64,000 bases of DNA, from positions 375,289 through 439,288 of the forward strand of contig MGZB01000001.1 in the NCBI GenBank assembly GCA_001801995.1. The letters are read 5' to 3'. This DNA is from Gammaproteobacteria bacterium RIFOXYD12_FULL_61_37. GTDB taxonomy: Bacteria; Pseudomonadota; Gammaproteobacteria; Chromatiales; Chromatiaceae. The translations under genes and the position numbers were made by a program. The number at the start of each line of letters is the position of its first letter. The stretch's first letter is position 1. The notes beneath the pieces are model-generated. The model did no database searches, was not told the origin of the DNA, and saw only the letters and a program-made list of their open reading frames with translations. Shown here one piece after another: positions 31,086 to 42,007 of this stretch.

Positions 31086-32186
31086 ATGAATATTATTACT
31101 AATAAGCATGATCTTTTAGGTGCTCTCCAGATTGTAAATGGTGTTGTTGAAAAGCGACATACTCTTCCAATTCTAACCAATATTCTGTTAGCTGTTGACA
31201 ATGGATATATGACCATAACAGGAACAGATATGGAAATTGAGATTCTGTCAGGGATAAATGTTAATGCAGACACAGATGGCTTATTTACTTTACCTGCTAG
31301 AAAACTTTTTGATATCACCCGTTTGATTGAGGAAGGGTCCCAAATTTCTTTACAGGTAGAAACAAATAATGTGTATATTAAATCTGGAAGGAGTCGTTTT
31401 TGTTTGGGTTCTCTCCCGGCTTCTGAATTTCCTGTAATTAATCCAATCGCATCGACTCTTTCATTTAAAGTAGAAGAGGGGATATTTAAAGGGTTGCTAG
31501 ATAAAACGTTATTTGCAATGGCTTTACAGGATGTTAGGTATTATTTGAATGGAATGTTGTTGGAGATACGGCCAAATTTACTACGAACTGTTGCAACTGA
31601 TGGCCACCGACTGGCTTTGTCGGATTATACGAGCCTTATCATAGACCACGATATGCATCAGGTCATATTACCGCGAAAGACTATTATTGAGTTAAATAGG
31701 CTTCTCTCTTATAAAACTGAATCAATTGGCATTGAAATTACTTCAAGTTATATCCGGTTTTACCACAGTGATTTTACATTGAGTTCTAAAATTATTGATG
31801 GACGATTCCCAGATTATGATCGCGTTATTCCAAAAAACTCAACGAAGCAGGTCAAAGTAAACAGAATTATTTTTAAACAGGCATTACAACGAGCATCTAT
31901 TCTATCTAATGAAAAATTTAGGGGCATTCGCTTATTATTCTCCCATAACCAACTTCAACTTCAGGCGCATAATCCGGAGCATGAAGTAGCTGAAGAAGAT
32001 TTAGATATCGATTATCCTTTTGATCCAATATCTATTGGGTTTAATGTTAGCTATATGATTGATGTTTTAAATATTATAGATTCTGAATTTGTGATTTTGA
32101 ATCTTAGTGATGAGAATTCTAGTGTGCTTATTCACTCCTTGGATGATGTAAGCTCACGCTATGTTGTAATGCCAATGCGGCTGTAA
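31086..32186 (+). CDS. dnaN: DNA polymerase III beta sliding clamp
   Basis: DnaN forms the ring that tethers polymerase III to DNA. The 366-residue length is standard. The three-domain pattern is visible, with Arg-His-Thr-Leu-Pro-Ile-Leu-Thr-Asn near the start, Ala-Thr-Asp-Gly-His-Arg-Leu-Ala in the middle, and the conserved C-terminal Val-Met-Pro-Met-Arg-Leu. One 60-base line at its start (31081-31140) has only 16 G or C, the lowest composition I counted in the window. Confidence 0.97.
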   Translation: MNIITNKHDLLGALQIVNGVVEKRHTLPILTNILLAVDNGYMTITGTDMEIEILSGINVNADTDGLFTLPARKLFDITRLIEEGSQISLQVETNNVYIKSGRSRFCLGSLPASEFPVINPIASTLSFKVEEGIFKGLLDKTLFAMALQDVRYYLNGMLLEIRPNLLRTVATDGHRLALSDYTSLIIDHDMHQVILPRKTIIELNRLLSYKTESIGIEITSSYIRFYHSDFTLSSKIIDGRFPDYDRVIPKNSTKQVKVNRIIFKQALQRASILSNEKFRGIRLLFSHNQLQLQAHNPEHEVAEEDLDIDYPFDPISIGFNVSYMIDVLNIIDSEFVILNLSDENSSVLIHSLDDVSSRYVVMPMRL

Positions 32187-32191
32187 ATTCG

Positions 32192-33268
32192 TTGCCCTTT
32201 TCACTTCTTCGTATTAATAATTTTAGAAACATTTCTTCTGCTGAGGTTTGCCTTTCAGAAGATCTTAATTATTTTGTTGGGGCAAATGGCTCAGGAAAAA
32301 CTTCATTTTTGGAAGCTATTTATTCCTTAGTTAGGGGCCGATCTTTTCGTACCCGTTATTTAAAACCAATGATTAAGGATGGATCTGTAGACAATACAGT
32401 AGTATTTGCGAATTGGGCTGCATATGATGGAACTTTGCACATTATAGGAGTTGAGAGAAATCTAAAATCATCAAGGGTCAGGTTAAACGGACAGGATGTT
32501 CGTAGAATATCTACCGTCAGTTCTCTAATTCCTCTTCAGTTTCTTAGCTCACAATCAGTTTCTTTTTTTACGAGTGGTCCTTCAGCTAGACGTAAGTACT
32601 TTGATTGGGGTGTGTTCCACGTGGAACAACAATTCATTCATATTTTGGAAAGATACAAACGATTGATTCAGCAAAGAAATGTAGCACTAAGAAATCATGA
32701 CAAGCAGACAATATCCGCCTTTCAGTATGGCTTGGCTGAAGCTGCTTTGGATATTGATGAATTTCGAAAAAATTATTTCGAGGCTATATCTTCTGTAGTC
32801 GCTTCCCTCTGCAAAGAATTTTCAATCTTTCCTGGCTTATCATTGGTATATGAAAAAGGCTGGAGTGAAAGAATACCATTTGAGCAAGCATTGAAAAACA
32901 AATTACCATCTGATTTATCACGTGGATATACTTCTATTGGCCCCCAATATTTCGATGTTCGTTTTTTAATTTGTAGGCAACCTGTTGAACAGGTGCTATC
33001 AGGAGGTGAACTTAAACTTCTGGTGCATTTGCTTAAAGTAGCCCAAATTTGTTTATTGAATAAAATTCAGACAATATCTACTGTTTATCTTATAGATGAT
33101 TTTTACGCCGAGCTATCCCCATTATTTAGAGTAAAAGCACAGGACTTTTTAAAATTTATTCGCTGCCAGGTTATTATTACTTCACCTGATATTTGCTTAA
33201 TACCACCAAATCATGACTGTGGTAGAACGTTCCACGTGGAACATGGTAAAATTACGTCCGTAAATTGA
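32192..33268 (+). CDS. recF: DNA recombination/repair ATPase RecF
   Basis: RecF loads RecA at gapped DNA with RecO and RecR. The 358-residue ABC-type ATPase has Walker A Gly-Ala-Asn-Gly-Ser-Gly-Lys-Thr (30-37), the signature Leu-Ser-Gly-Gly-Glu and the later Leu-Ile-Asp-Asp Walker B. The start is TTG at 32192, five bases after the dnaN stop. The coding sequence contains two parS sites that fix residues Phe-His-Val-Glu at 142-145 and 347-350. The second falls in the C-terminal tail, which is poorly conserved in the family. Confidence 0.95.
   Translation: MPFSLLRINNFRNISSAEVCLSEDLNYFVGANGSGKTSFLEAIYSLVRGRSFRTRYLKPMIKDGSVDNTVVFANWAAYDGTLHIIGVERNLKSSRVRLNGQDVRRISTVSSLIPLQFLSSQSVSFFTSGPSARRKYFDWGVFHVEQQFIHILERYKRLIQQRNVALRNHDKQTISAFQYGLAEAALDIDEFRKNYFEAISSVVASLCKEFSIFPGLSLVYEKGWSERIPFEQALKNKLPSDLSRGYTSIGPQYFDVRFLICRQPVEQVLSGGELKLLVHLLKVAQICLLNKIQTISTVYLIDDFYAELSPLFRVKAQDFLKFIRCQVIITSPDICLIPPNHDCGRTFHVEHGKITSVN
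32613..32628. promoter_or_regulatory. parS site 1 (perfect 16-base palindrome) inside recF
   Basis: TGTTCCACGTGGAACA is a perfect 16-base palindrome and matches the parS form known from pseudomonads. It lies about 3 kb from the putative origin and 13 kb from parB, and within the recF frame it encodes Phe-His-Val-Glu at 142-145. Confidence 0.9.
33228..33243. promoter_or_regulatory. parS site 2 (15 of 16) near the 3' end of recF
   Basis: CGTTCCACGTGGAACA differs from site 1 only in its first base. It ends 25 bases before the recF stop and again encodes Phe-His-Val-Glu (347-350). The two sites are 615 bases apart. Confidence 0.87.
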
Positions 33269-33289
33269 TGCAGGATATTAACTGTATAA

Positions 33290-35719
<2,430 letters not shown>

Positions 35720-35725
35720 GTAGAT

Positions 35726-36454
35726 TTATTGAATGCGCTTAGATGGTAATTGATGAACGCTAGACTCAATCCATGTTGAGACGAGTGTGTTTATCTCGCT
35801 GGCACTAAGCCCAACCGGAGATATTGGTTCACCAATAACAACCTGGACAATACCGGGATACTTTCTAAAACCATTTTTGGGCCAGTAGACGCCAGCGTTA
35901 TGCGCAACTGGGACAACAAGGCACCCTGTTTTTTCAGCTAGCATTGAGCCACCAATATTATATTTCCCCGAGTGACCGACCTTAACCCTTGTTCCCTCGG
36001 GGAAAACTACTACTATGCGCCCCTGTTCCAGGTAATCTCTACCTTGAATTAATAGCTCTTTTAATGCCCTTTTTCCTGCCTTGCGATCTATTGCTATCTG
36101 CTTCGACAGTTTTAATGCCAACCCAAAAAAAGGCACCGACAGTAATTCTTTCTTAAGAATCCATGCTTGATTGAATGGCAGAAGGCCACGCAACGCGATG
36201 GTTTCCCACGCGGATTGATGCTTAGCCATAATAATATATCCGCCAGCGGGGGGAAGACGTTCCCAGCCTTCGATTTCATAACCTAGACCACAAATGTACC
36301 GAAGCAGAGAAATGTTTACTCTACCCCAAGCAGTAGCGATACGTGATGCAGTCAAATGATTGGAAAACGGTGCTAAGAGAATAATTGCTCCTGCATATAC
36401 AAATACAGTAAGCCCAAGAAATAGAAAATAGATTAAGGAGCGTATTGTGACCAT
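35726..36454 (-). CDS. plsC: 1-acyl-sn-glycerol-3-phosphate acyltransferase
   Basis: PlsC adds the second acyl chain to make phosphatidic acid. The 242-residue protein has an N-terminal membrane helix, an acyltransferase motif His79-Gln-Ser-Ala-Trp-Glu84, and Phe-Pro-Glu-Gly-Thr-Arg at 151-156. The first motif is HX4E rather than the classical HX4D; I recall this variant in plsC homologues at this locus in other gammaproteobacteria. It overlaps gmhB by 22 bases and converges on gyrB with six bases between the stops. Confidence 0.9.
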   Translation of the reverse strand: MVTIRSLIYFLFLGLTVFVYAGAIILLAPFSNHLTASRIATAWGRVNISLLRYICGLGYEIEGWERLPPAGGYIIMAKHQSAWETIALRGLLPFNQAWILKKELLSVPFFGLALKLSKQIAIDRKAGKRALKELLIQGRDYLEQGRIVVVFPEGTRVKVGHSGKYNIGGSMLAEKTGCLVVPVAHNAGVYWPKNGFRKYPGIVQVVIGEPISPVGLSASEINTLVSTWIESSVHQLPSKRIQ

Positions 36455-36993
36455 GATGAGCCTGAAAGAATGCTATCAACGGCTGCTGATAAATTATCGA
36501 AAATAGGAATGTGATCTAGGGGGTTAAGCTCAGTTAAGGTCCTAATCCCCTTCCCTGTGAGCACAAGTATGGGGCTACAGCCAAGTGTTTTTGCCGCTTC
36601 TAAATCCCTTAAGCTATCTCCAATTGCGGGTATTCCATTAAGGGATTGTTGATAATGGCGCTGAATCTGCTGAAAAAGGCCGGACTTCGGCTTACGGCAG
36701 TCACAATTCTCGTCGGGGCTATGGGGACAAAAGAAAATCTGATCGATCTTGCCTCCATGAGCAGTAACCAGAGATAGCATTTTCTCATGGATGGAATACA
36801 AGGTTGACAGAGAGTAATAGCCTCGCGCAACACCAGATTGGTTTGTTGCAACTGCGATCGTGAACCCGGCTGATGTCAACCGTGATATGGCATTAAGACT
36901 ACCAGGTACTGGTATCCATTCATCCGGGGTCTTGATATAGGCATCGGAATCCTCATTGATTACCCCGTCTCGATCAAGAATGACTAATTTCAC
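36433..36993 (-). CDS. gmhB: D-glycero-beta-D-manno-heptose 1,7-bisphosphate 7-phosphatase
   Basis: GmhB removes the 7-phosphate during synthesis of the heptose precursor of lipopolysaccharide. The 186-residue HAD phosphatase has catalytic Asp7 and Asp9 in Leu-Asp-Arg-Asp-Gly-Val. Thr-Asn-Gln-Ser-Gly forms motif 2, the zinc ligands are Cys89, His91, Cys97 and Cys99, and the last motif is Ile-Gly-Asp-Ser. It is coupled to plsC downstream and to the MazG-like gene upstream. Confidence 0.94.
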   Translation of the reverse strand: MKLVILDRDGVINEDSDAYIKTPDEWIPVPGSLNAISRLTSAGFTIAVATNQSGVARGYYSLSTLYSIHEKMLSLVTAHGGKIDQIFFCPHSPDENCDCRKPKSGLFQQIQRHYQQSLNGIPAIGDSLRDLEAAKTLGCSPILVLTGKGIRTLTELNPLDHIPIFDNLSAAVDSILSGSSWSQYAP

Positions 36994-37331
36994 TAATCCA
37001 TATCCCTAAAATCAGAAACACGAATATGGCCATTCACCATACGCGACTCACGCTTCATTAGTTTTTCCATTTTTGCCCAGAATGACTGATTTAAATCGAA
37101 TTCAGCAGCTATCGCAGTACCCATAATCAAGATCAGTAAATCTGCTACCTCCTCAGACAGTAAGTGTTTACTTTTGCCTTTCGTGACACAGGAGGAAATT
37201 TCACCTAATTCTTCTGCCATCAAGGCAACTCGGTATTTTAAATCCTCACCGCCAGTATTCTTAAAATCATGCCTTTTGTGAAAGGCCAGTACAGAGGCCA
37301 TCATGTGTGCCCATGAATCACTGAGTTCCAT
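36993..37331 (-). CDS. MazG-like nucleotide pyrophosphohydrolase
   Basis: The 112-residue all-helical protein carries the metal-binding motif of the MazG/dUTPase superfamily: Glu40-Glu41-Leu-Gly-Glu44 and, one helix later, Glu61-Val-Ala-Asp64. These enzymes cleave nucleoside triphosphates to monophosphates and often clear damaged or unwanted nucleotides. It is a single-domain short form. It sits between gmhB and glyS, sharing a base with each neighbour at the start and stop, which is not the usual content of this locus. The substrate is unknown. Confidence 0.8.
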   Translation of the reverse strand: MELSDSWAHMMASVLAFHKRHDFKNTGGEDLKYRVALMAEELGEISSCVTKGKSKHLLSEEVADLLILIMGTAIAAEFDLNQSFWAKMEKLMKRESRMVNGHIRVSDFRDMD

Positions 37332-39412
37332 CAGTTTTGAGCCTGTAAACAGGAAATATCGGCAACTTTGAGGAACTGGGTCGAAACATCCTGTAACAGG
37401 GCTAGACGGTTCATTCTGATGTCAATTTGATCGGCCATAACCATTACCTTGTCAAAAAACAAATCGATAGATGAGCGAAGGGCAGATAGCTCCATAAGAA
37501 CAGACTGATATTCACGTTTCATCAACAAGGGCTCAATGAGGGTCTTCAAGGATGTCAGTTGCTGATGCAAAACTGATTCCGCCGTTTCTTGAAATAGTGA
37601 AGTATCAACTGGAAGGCTATCTGAAATGCCCACTTTCCTCAGAATGTTACGTATCCGTTTGTTGGCCGCTGCAAGGGAACCTGCTTCATCCAAATTCTGA
37701 AAGGAAGCAACCGCTCTGAGGCGGGCATCAAAATCAGAGAAGCTAGAGAGACGAAGCGCTGAGACTGATTCGAACAAGTCAGGACTAAACCCCTTTTCAA
37801 GATAGATTCCCCTAAGGCGATCAACCATGAAGTCATAAACGTGAGAAATCAAACTATCAGAGTTGAAAGCACCATTGAACCCCGCTTCTGCCTGCTGCAA
37901 TAGAACTAAAAGATCAATGTCGAGTTTGTGTTCGAGAATAATGCGTAGAACACCTAGGGCCGCGCGTCTAAGGGCAAAAGGGTCCTTATCGCCTGAAGGC
38001 TTCAGGCCAATTCCGAAAATGCCAATTAGAGTGTCAACCTTATCGGCTATAGAGATGGCTATCCCTATCCCTGAGGTGGGTAGTTGGTCCCCAGAAAACC
38101 TGGGCATGTAGAACTCATCCATGGCTTGAGCCAACAAATGTGATTCTCCATCACGGCCAGCCTGATACCTCCCCATAATTCCCTGCATCTCGGGAAACTC
38201 GTAGACCATCTCCGTCATTAAATCACAACGACTCAGAAGGCCAGCGCGCCCAGCCAATTGGGGATCGGCATCAATATGAGCAGCAATGAGAGACGCGAGT
38301 GATGAAACGCGCACAGACTTGTCATACATGGAGCCGAGCTGCTTCTGAAAGACCAAGTGCTTGAGCGATCCCAGGCGGTCTTCCAAACGGCGCTTACCGT
38401 CCTGGTGCCAAAAAAACATGGCATCTGTAAGGCGGGGGCGAACAACACGCTCATTACCTTCCTTGATCAGTTCCGGCCGAGGGCTGTCAATATTGGCAAT
38501 AGTGATGAAATGGTTCATCAAATTGCGATCCCCATCGAAAAGGGGGAAATATTTTTGGTTCTGCTTCATGGTTAGCACGAGTGCTTCATTGGGCACGTCG
38601 AGGAACCTTGATTCGAAGCTGCCAAGAATGGGTACCGGCCATTCATTCAGGGCGGTAACCTCATCCAGCAGATCTTCGTCCAAATCGGCGAACCCTCCAA
38701 GGGTTTCAGCGGAGCGCTCGACCAGCTTCCTGATTGTTTCTTTGCGCGAGTCGAAGCTGGGAATTACATGACCAGGTTGAAGAAGTAAGCCGGCATAGTC
38801 ACACGGAGATTGGATGACAATTGGTTCTGGATGATGAAAACGATGACCGTGGGTGATATTGCCCGCGATCGCACCCAACAAGGTACAGGAAACAATCTCT
38901 GAACCGTGCAGGAAAAGAAGCCATTGGACAGGCCTTACGAACTCTGTCTCGGATGAACCCCAGCGCATGCGCTTAGGAATGGGTAGTCTGTTTAAAGCAG
39001 TCTCTGCGATGCCCGGAAGGAGTTCTGAAGCAATTTTACCCCGTTCCTGTAAAACAAACGCTAGACACTCACCCTTATCTGTTTGCACCCTCATCAACGC
39101 AGACAAGTTGACGCCACAGGAGCGTGCAAATCCCTCTGCGGCCTTAGAAGGGCTACCATCCCTGTCGAAGGCGGATTGAACAGTTGGCCCCCTTCGTTCC
39201 GTTTGCCGGTCAGGCTGTCGTAGAGAACACGCCCTGATCAAAAGAGCGAGGCGACGCGGCGTGGCAAAGAGTTCAACCGCACCATGGGTGAGTTCCGCCT
39301 TACCCAAACCAGCAAGAAATTCGAGTTTAAGGGCTTCAGCCAGGGTTTTGAGAGCCTTGGGTGGAAGTTCCTCTGTACCAATTTCAAAAATAAGGTCGGC
39401 GGAATTAGCCAT
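37331..39412 (-). CDS. glyS: Glycyl-tRNA synthetase beta subunit
   Basis: GlyS is the tRNA-recognition subunit of the alpha2beta2 bacterial glycyl-tRNA synthetase. The 693-residue protein opens with [13 protein letters not shown] and has the Arg-Gly-Pro segment, a central HD-like domain ([11 protein letters not shown]) and the C-terminal DALR anticodon-binding domain ending in Val-Met-Val-Met-Ala. The length is normal. It overlaps glyQ by eight bases. Confidence 0.97.
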   Translation of the reverse strand: MANSADLIFEIGTEELPPKALKTLAEALKLEFLAGLGKAELTHGAVELFATPRRLALLIRACSLRQPDRQTERRGPTVQSAFDRDGSPSKAAEGFARSCGVNLSALMRVQTDKGECLAFVLQERGKIASELLPGIAETALNRLPIPKRMRWGSSETEFVRPVQWLLFLHGSEIVSCTLLGAIAGNITHGHRFHHPEPIVIQSPCDYAGLLLQPGHVIPSFDSRKETIRKLVERSAETLGGFADLDEDLLDEVTALNEWPVPILGSFESRFLDVPNEALVLTMKQNQKYFPLFDGDRNLMNHFITIANIDSPRPELIKEGNERVVRPRLTDAMFFWHQDGKRRLEDRLGSLKHLVFQKQLGSMYDKSVRVSSLASLIAAHIDADPQLAGRAGLLSRCDLMTEMVYEFPEMQGIMGRYQAGRDGESHLLAQAMDEFYMPRFSGDQLPTSGIGIAISIADKVDTLIGIFGIGLKPSGDKDPFALRRAALGVLRIILEHKLDIDLLVLLQQAEAGFNGAFNSDSLISHVYDFMVDRLRGIYLEKGFSPDLFESVSALRLSSFSDFDARLRAVASFQNLDEAGSLAAANKRIRNILRKVGISDSLPVDTSLFQETAESVLHQQLTSLKTLIEPLLMKREYQSVLMELSALRSSIDLFFDKVMVMADQIDIRMNRLALLQDVSTQFLKVADISCLQAQN

Positions 39413-40337
39413 GTGCTGCCTCCTTGTGACAGGAAAGCATGGGAAAACCCATCTTTTGACGAGAGTCGAAGTAAGCCTGCGCGACCTCTCGGGCTAAGGT
39501 CCTCACACGAAGGATGAAACGTTGGCGTTCCGTTACAGAGATGGCGTGGCGGGCGTCAAGCAGATTGAATGTATGAGAGGCTTTAAGAATCTGCTCATAT
39601 GCAGGCAAAGGTAACCCGAGTTTGATCAATTTAATCGATTCCTTCTCGCAATGATCGAAATGGCCAAAGAGATAATCGACATCGGCATGTTCGAAATTGA
39701 AGCAGGATTGTTCCACCTCATTTTGATGAAAAACATCTCCATAGGTAACTGCACCCTGGGGGCCCTGCGTCCAAACCAGGTCAAATACGGTCTCTACACC
39801 CTGTAAATACATGGCTATGCGTTCCAGGCCATAGGTAATCTCGCCAGTGACGGGGCGGCAGTCTAGCCCGCCGACTTGCTGGAAGTAGGTAAATTGGGTT
39901 ACCTCCATACCGTTAAGCCATATTTCCCAACCCAAACCCCAGGCGCCAAGGGTTGGCGATTCCCAGTTGTCCTCAACAAAACGCACGTCATGCACCTTCA
40001 GGTCAAGCCCAAGCATTTTCAAAGAGCCAAGATAAAGCTCCTGAATGTTTTTAGGAGAGGGTTTCAAGGCAACCTGGAACTGGTAGTAATGCTGAAGGCG
40101 GTTGGGATTCTCACCATAGCGGCCATCCGTTGGCCGTCGCGAAGGCTGCACGTAGGCAGCATTCCAAGGCTCTGGGCCGATTGAGCGGAGGAAGGTGGCC
40201 GTATGAAAGGTACCTGCCCCCATTTCCATGTCGTAGGGCTGAAGAATGACACAGCCTTGATCGGCCCAGTAACGTTGGAGCTTAAAGATCAAGTCCTGGA
40301 AGGTAAGGAATTCGCTGGAAGGGTCTTGAATAGTCAT
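39405..40337 (-). CDS. glyQ: Glycyl-tRNA synthetase alpha subunit
   Basis: GlyQ is the catalytic subunit that activates glycine and charges tRNA-Gly together with GlyS. The 310-residue class II synthetase has Phe-Gln-Asp-Leu-Ile, [11 protein letters not shown] and [13 protein letters not shown], all family hallmarks. It begins the leftward run glyQ-glyS-mazG-gmhB-plsC, whose promoter must lie in the 128-base gap before 40466. Confidence 0.98.
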   Translation of the reverse strand: MTIQDPSSEFLTFQDLIFKLQRYWADQGCVILQPYDMEMGAGTFHTATFLRSIGPEPWNAAYVQPSRRPTDGRYGENPNRLQHYYQFQVALKPSPKNIQELYLGSLKMLGLDLKVHDVRFVEDNWESPTLGAWGLGWEIWLNGMEVTQFTYFQQVGGLDCRPVTGEITYGLERIAMYLQGVETVFDLVWTQGPQGAVTYGDVFHQNEVEQSCFNFEHADVDYLFGHFDHCEKESIKLIKLGLPLPAYEQILKASHTFNLLDARHAISVTERQRFILRVRTLAREVAQAYFDSRQKMGFPMLSCHKEAAHG

Positions 40338-40430
40338 TGAATTACGTGCATTAAACTCGGAAAATTGTGAAGTATATCCCCATGAGGATCAATTTTCTAA
40401 ACAGGGTAAGGGCAAGCAGGCACCATCCAT

Positions 40431-40436
40431 TATAAT
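40431..40436 (+). promoter_or_regulatory. Candidate -10 box for the PP-loop gene
   Basis: A perfect TATAAT lies 30 bases upstream of the ATG at 40466. No convincing -35 hexamer lies 16-18 bases before it, so activity may need an activator or be weak. Confidence 0.4.
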
Positions 40437-40465
40437 GCCAGCTTTGTTCAGAGAAATTTTGCAAG

Positions 40466-41509
40466 ATGAATTGTCAGAGAAAGGCTGCCGCCCTCATTTC
40501 AGGAGGGCTTGACTCAATGCTGGCTGCCCGCGTTATCCTGGAGCAGGGCATCCATGTGGAAGGAATCAATTTTTTCACTGGATTCTGCGTTGAAGGGCAT
40601 ACGCACGCGATTAGAAAAAGGGATCGTGGAAGACCGAAAAGGAATAATTCTCTATGGACAGCCGAGCAGCTGGGGATAAAGCTGCACATTGTCGACATCA
40701 TCGAAGAGTACAAAGAGGTCCTCCTTAATCCAAGGCACGGATACGGAGCCAATCTCAACCCCTGCCTGGATTGCAAGATCTTCATGGTGAAGAAAGCGGT
40801 TGAGTGGATTCGAAATCATGAATTCGACTTCATCATTACTGGAGAAGTGATCGGGCAGCGGCCTATGTCCCAACGCAAGGACACCATGCCGGTGGTCGCG
40901 CACGAGTCAGGCGCCGAAGACCTACTTCTAAGGCCCCTTTGTGCCAAAAACCTTCCAATGACAAAGCCCGAACGAGAAGGATGGGTGGATAGAGAACGGC
41001 TTTACGACTTTTCCGGGCGGACTCGCAAGCCCCAAATGGCCTTGGCGCATTCGTTCGGAATCGAGGAATACGCCCAGCCGGCTGGTGGTTGCTGCTTTCT
41101 GACCGATGAACAATATTCTGCCAAACTTGCGGATCTCTGGAGGCATCTAGGCGAAAAAAGGTACGAGTTCGACGACATAATGCTCCTGAAAGTGGGTAGG
41201 CACATCAGGCCAGCAGCGAACTACAAATTGATCATAGCCAGAGAAGAGGGCGAGGTGAATTTTCTCCAGGGTTACCGCAAGGAATACCCCAGCCTGAAGA
41301 CACTCAGTCATACAGGACCCTTGGCGCTTATCGATGGTGATCCATCGGAAGAACAGATAGGGCAGGCTGCCGCTATCATTGCTCGTTTCAGCAAAGGCAA
41401 AATGGAACAAAGGGTAGAAGTCGAGATAACTTCACCGAATGGAGAAGCTCGAATACTGTCCGTAAAGCCCCTGTCCCCCCGCGAGCTTGAAAAGGAATGG
41501 ATGCTATGA
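40466..41509 (+). CDS. PP-loop ATPase fused to an NFACT-R domain, probable RNA thiolation protein
   Basis: The 347-residue protein has an N-terminal PP-loop (Ser-Gly-Gly-Leu-Asp-Ser at 12-17), as in MnmA and ThiI, which adenylate a uridine before sulfur transfer. Candidate sulfur-handling cysteines are Cys100-Leu-Asp-Cys103 and Cys209-Cys210; the roughly 107-residue spacing recalls the MnmA pair. The C-terminal region from about residue 235 (Leu-Leu-Lys-Val-Gly-Arg-His, then Ile-Ile-Ala-Arg-Glu-Glu) resembles the NFACT-R (DUF814) RNA-binding domain. ATGA overlap with a TusA gene supports a sulfur-relay role. The target nucleoside and RNA are unknown. Confidence 0.75.
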   Translation: MNCQRKAAALISGGLDSMLAARVILEQGIHVEGINFFTGFCVEGHTHAIRKRDRGRPKRNNSLWTAEQLGIKLHIVDIIEEYKEVLLNPRHGYGANLNPCLDCKIFMVKKAVEWIRNHEFDFIITGEVIGQRPMSQRKDTMPVVAHESGAEDLLLRPLCAKNLPMTKPEREGWVDRERLYDFSGRTRKPQMALAHSFGIEEYAQPAGGCCFLTDEQYSAKLADLWRHLGEKRYEFDDIMLLKVGRHIRPAANYKLIIAREEGEVNFLQGYRKEYPSLKTLSHTGPLALIDGDPSEEQIGQAAAIIARFSKGKMEQRVEVEITSPNGEARILSVKPLSPRELEKEWML

Positions 41510-41745
41510 CCCGCGTCAAAGTCGATGCAAGGCGACTGCTTTGCCCTTTGCCGGTAATAAGGGTGCAGGATAGGGCAGTAGAGATGGATCCTGGTGACGA
41601 AATCGAGGCGATATGTACCGATCCGGGGGCCATGCAAGATATCCCGGCCTGGTGTCGCGTCCATGGCCACCAGATTCTGGAGAAAAGAAAAGTCGAGAAT
41701 GAATACCTCATTGTCGTCCGGATAGGAGATCATCACAGGGAATAA
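41506..41745 (+). CDS. tusA: TusA-family sulfurtransferase
   Basis: TusA proteins carry persulfide sulfur to tRNA thiolation, molybdenum cofactor synthesis or sulfur oxidation. The ATG at 41506 overlaps the upstream stop as ATGA and gives 79 residues (an in-frame ATG at 41497 is the alternative). The active motif Leu-Cys-Pro-Leu-Pro-Val-Ile-Arg is at about 12-19 with the persulfide cysteine at 13. The rest is the usual beta-alpha-beta-alpha-beta fold. It is probably the direct sulfur donor to the preceding PP-loop protein (inference). Confidence 0.9.
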   Translation: MTRVKVDARRLLCPLPVIRVQDRAVEMDPGDEIEAICTDPGAMQDIPAWCRVHGHQILEKRKVENEYLIVVRIGDHHRE

Positions 41746-41752
41746 AACATAT

Positions 41753-41767
41753 TCACCATGCTGGTGC
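41753..41767. promoter_or_regulatory. NtrC-type enhancer site 1 upstream of glnA
   Basis: TCACC, five bases, GGTGC matches the NtrC operator core (TGCACC-N5-GGTGCA) at 10 of 12 positions when one base is added on each side. Its centre is 31 bases from site 2, about three helical turns, as at E. coli glnA. Confidence 0.6.
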
Positions 41768-41783
41768 GCAGCGGGTCCGTGTC

Positions 41784-41798
41784 GCACCAATAAGGCGC
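41784..41798. promoter_or_regulatory. NtrC-type enhancer site 2 upstream of glnA
   Basis: GCACC, five bases, GGCGC matches the NtrC operator at 9 of 12 positions. It lies about 130 bases before the sigma54 -24 element. Confidence 0.55.
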
Positions 41799-41919
41799 GT
41801 TAAACAATGCCTTACCAATATTCCGAGCAGGCGCGCCACACCCTGCAAATAAATTTAAGCCACTGAACTAACAGCTTTATGAGAGAATTACAAATCTCAG
41901 TCAGCGCCTGAGAACCTGA

Positions 41920-41935
41920 TGGCATGATTAATGCT
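41920..41935 (+). promoter_or_regulatory. Sigma54 promoter of glnA
   Basis: TGGCATGATTAATGCT has the invariant GG and GC dinucleotides with the required ten bases between them. It departs from TGGCAC-N5-TTGCT at two positions. The ATG of glnA is 73 bases downstream. With two upstream NtrC sites this is a standard nitrogen-controlled arrangement. Confidence 0.65.
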
Positions 41936-42007
41936 GACGAGCTTTAATGTTTTTCTTGCTGCTTTACTAGCAAAAATTACCCACAACCTCGCTGGAGACA
42001 ACGCTAA

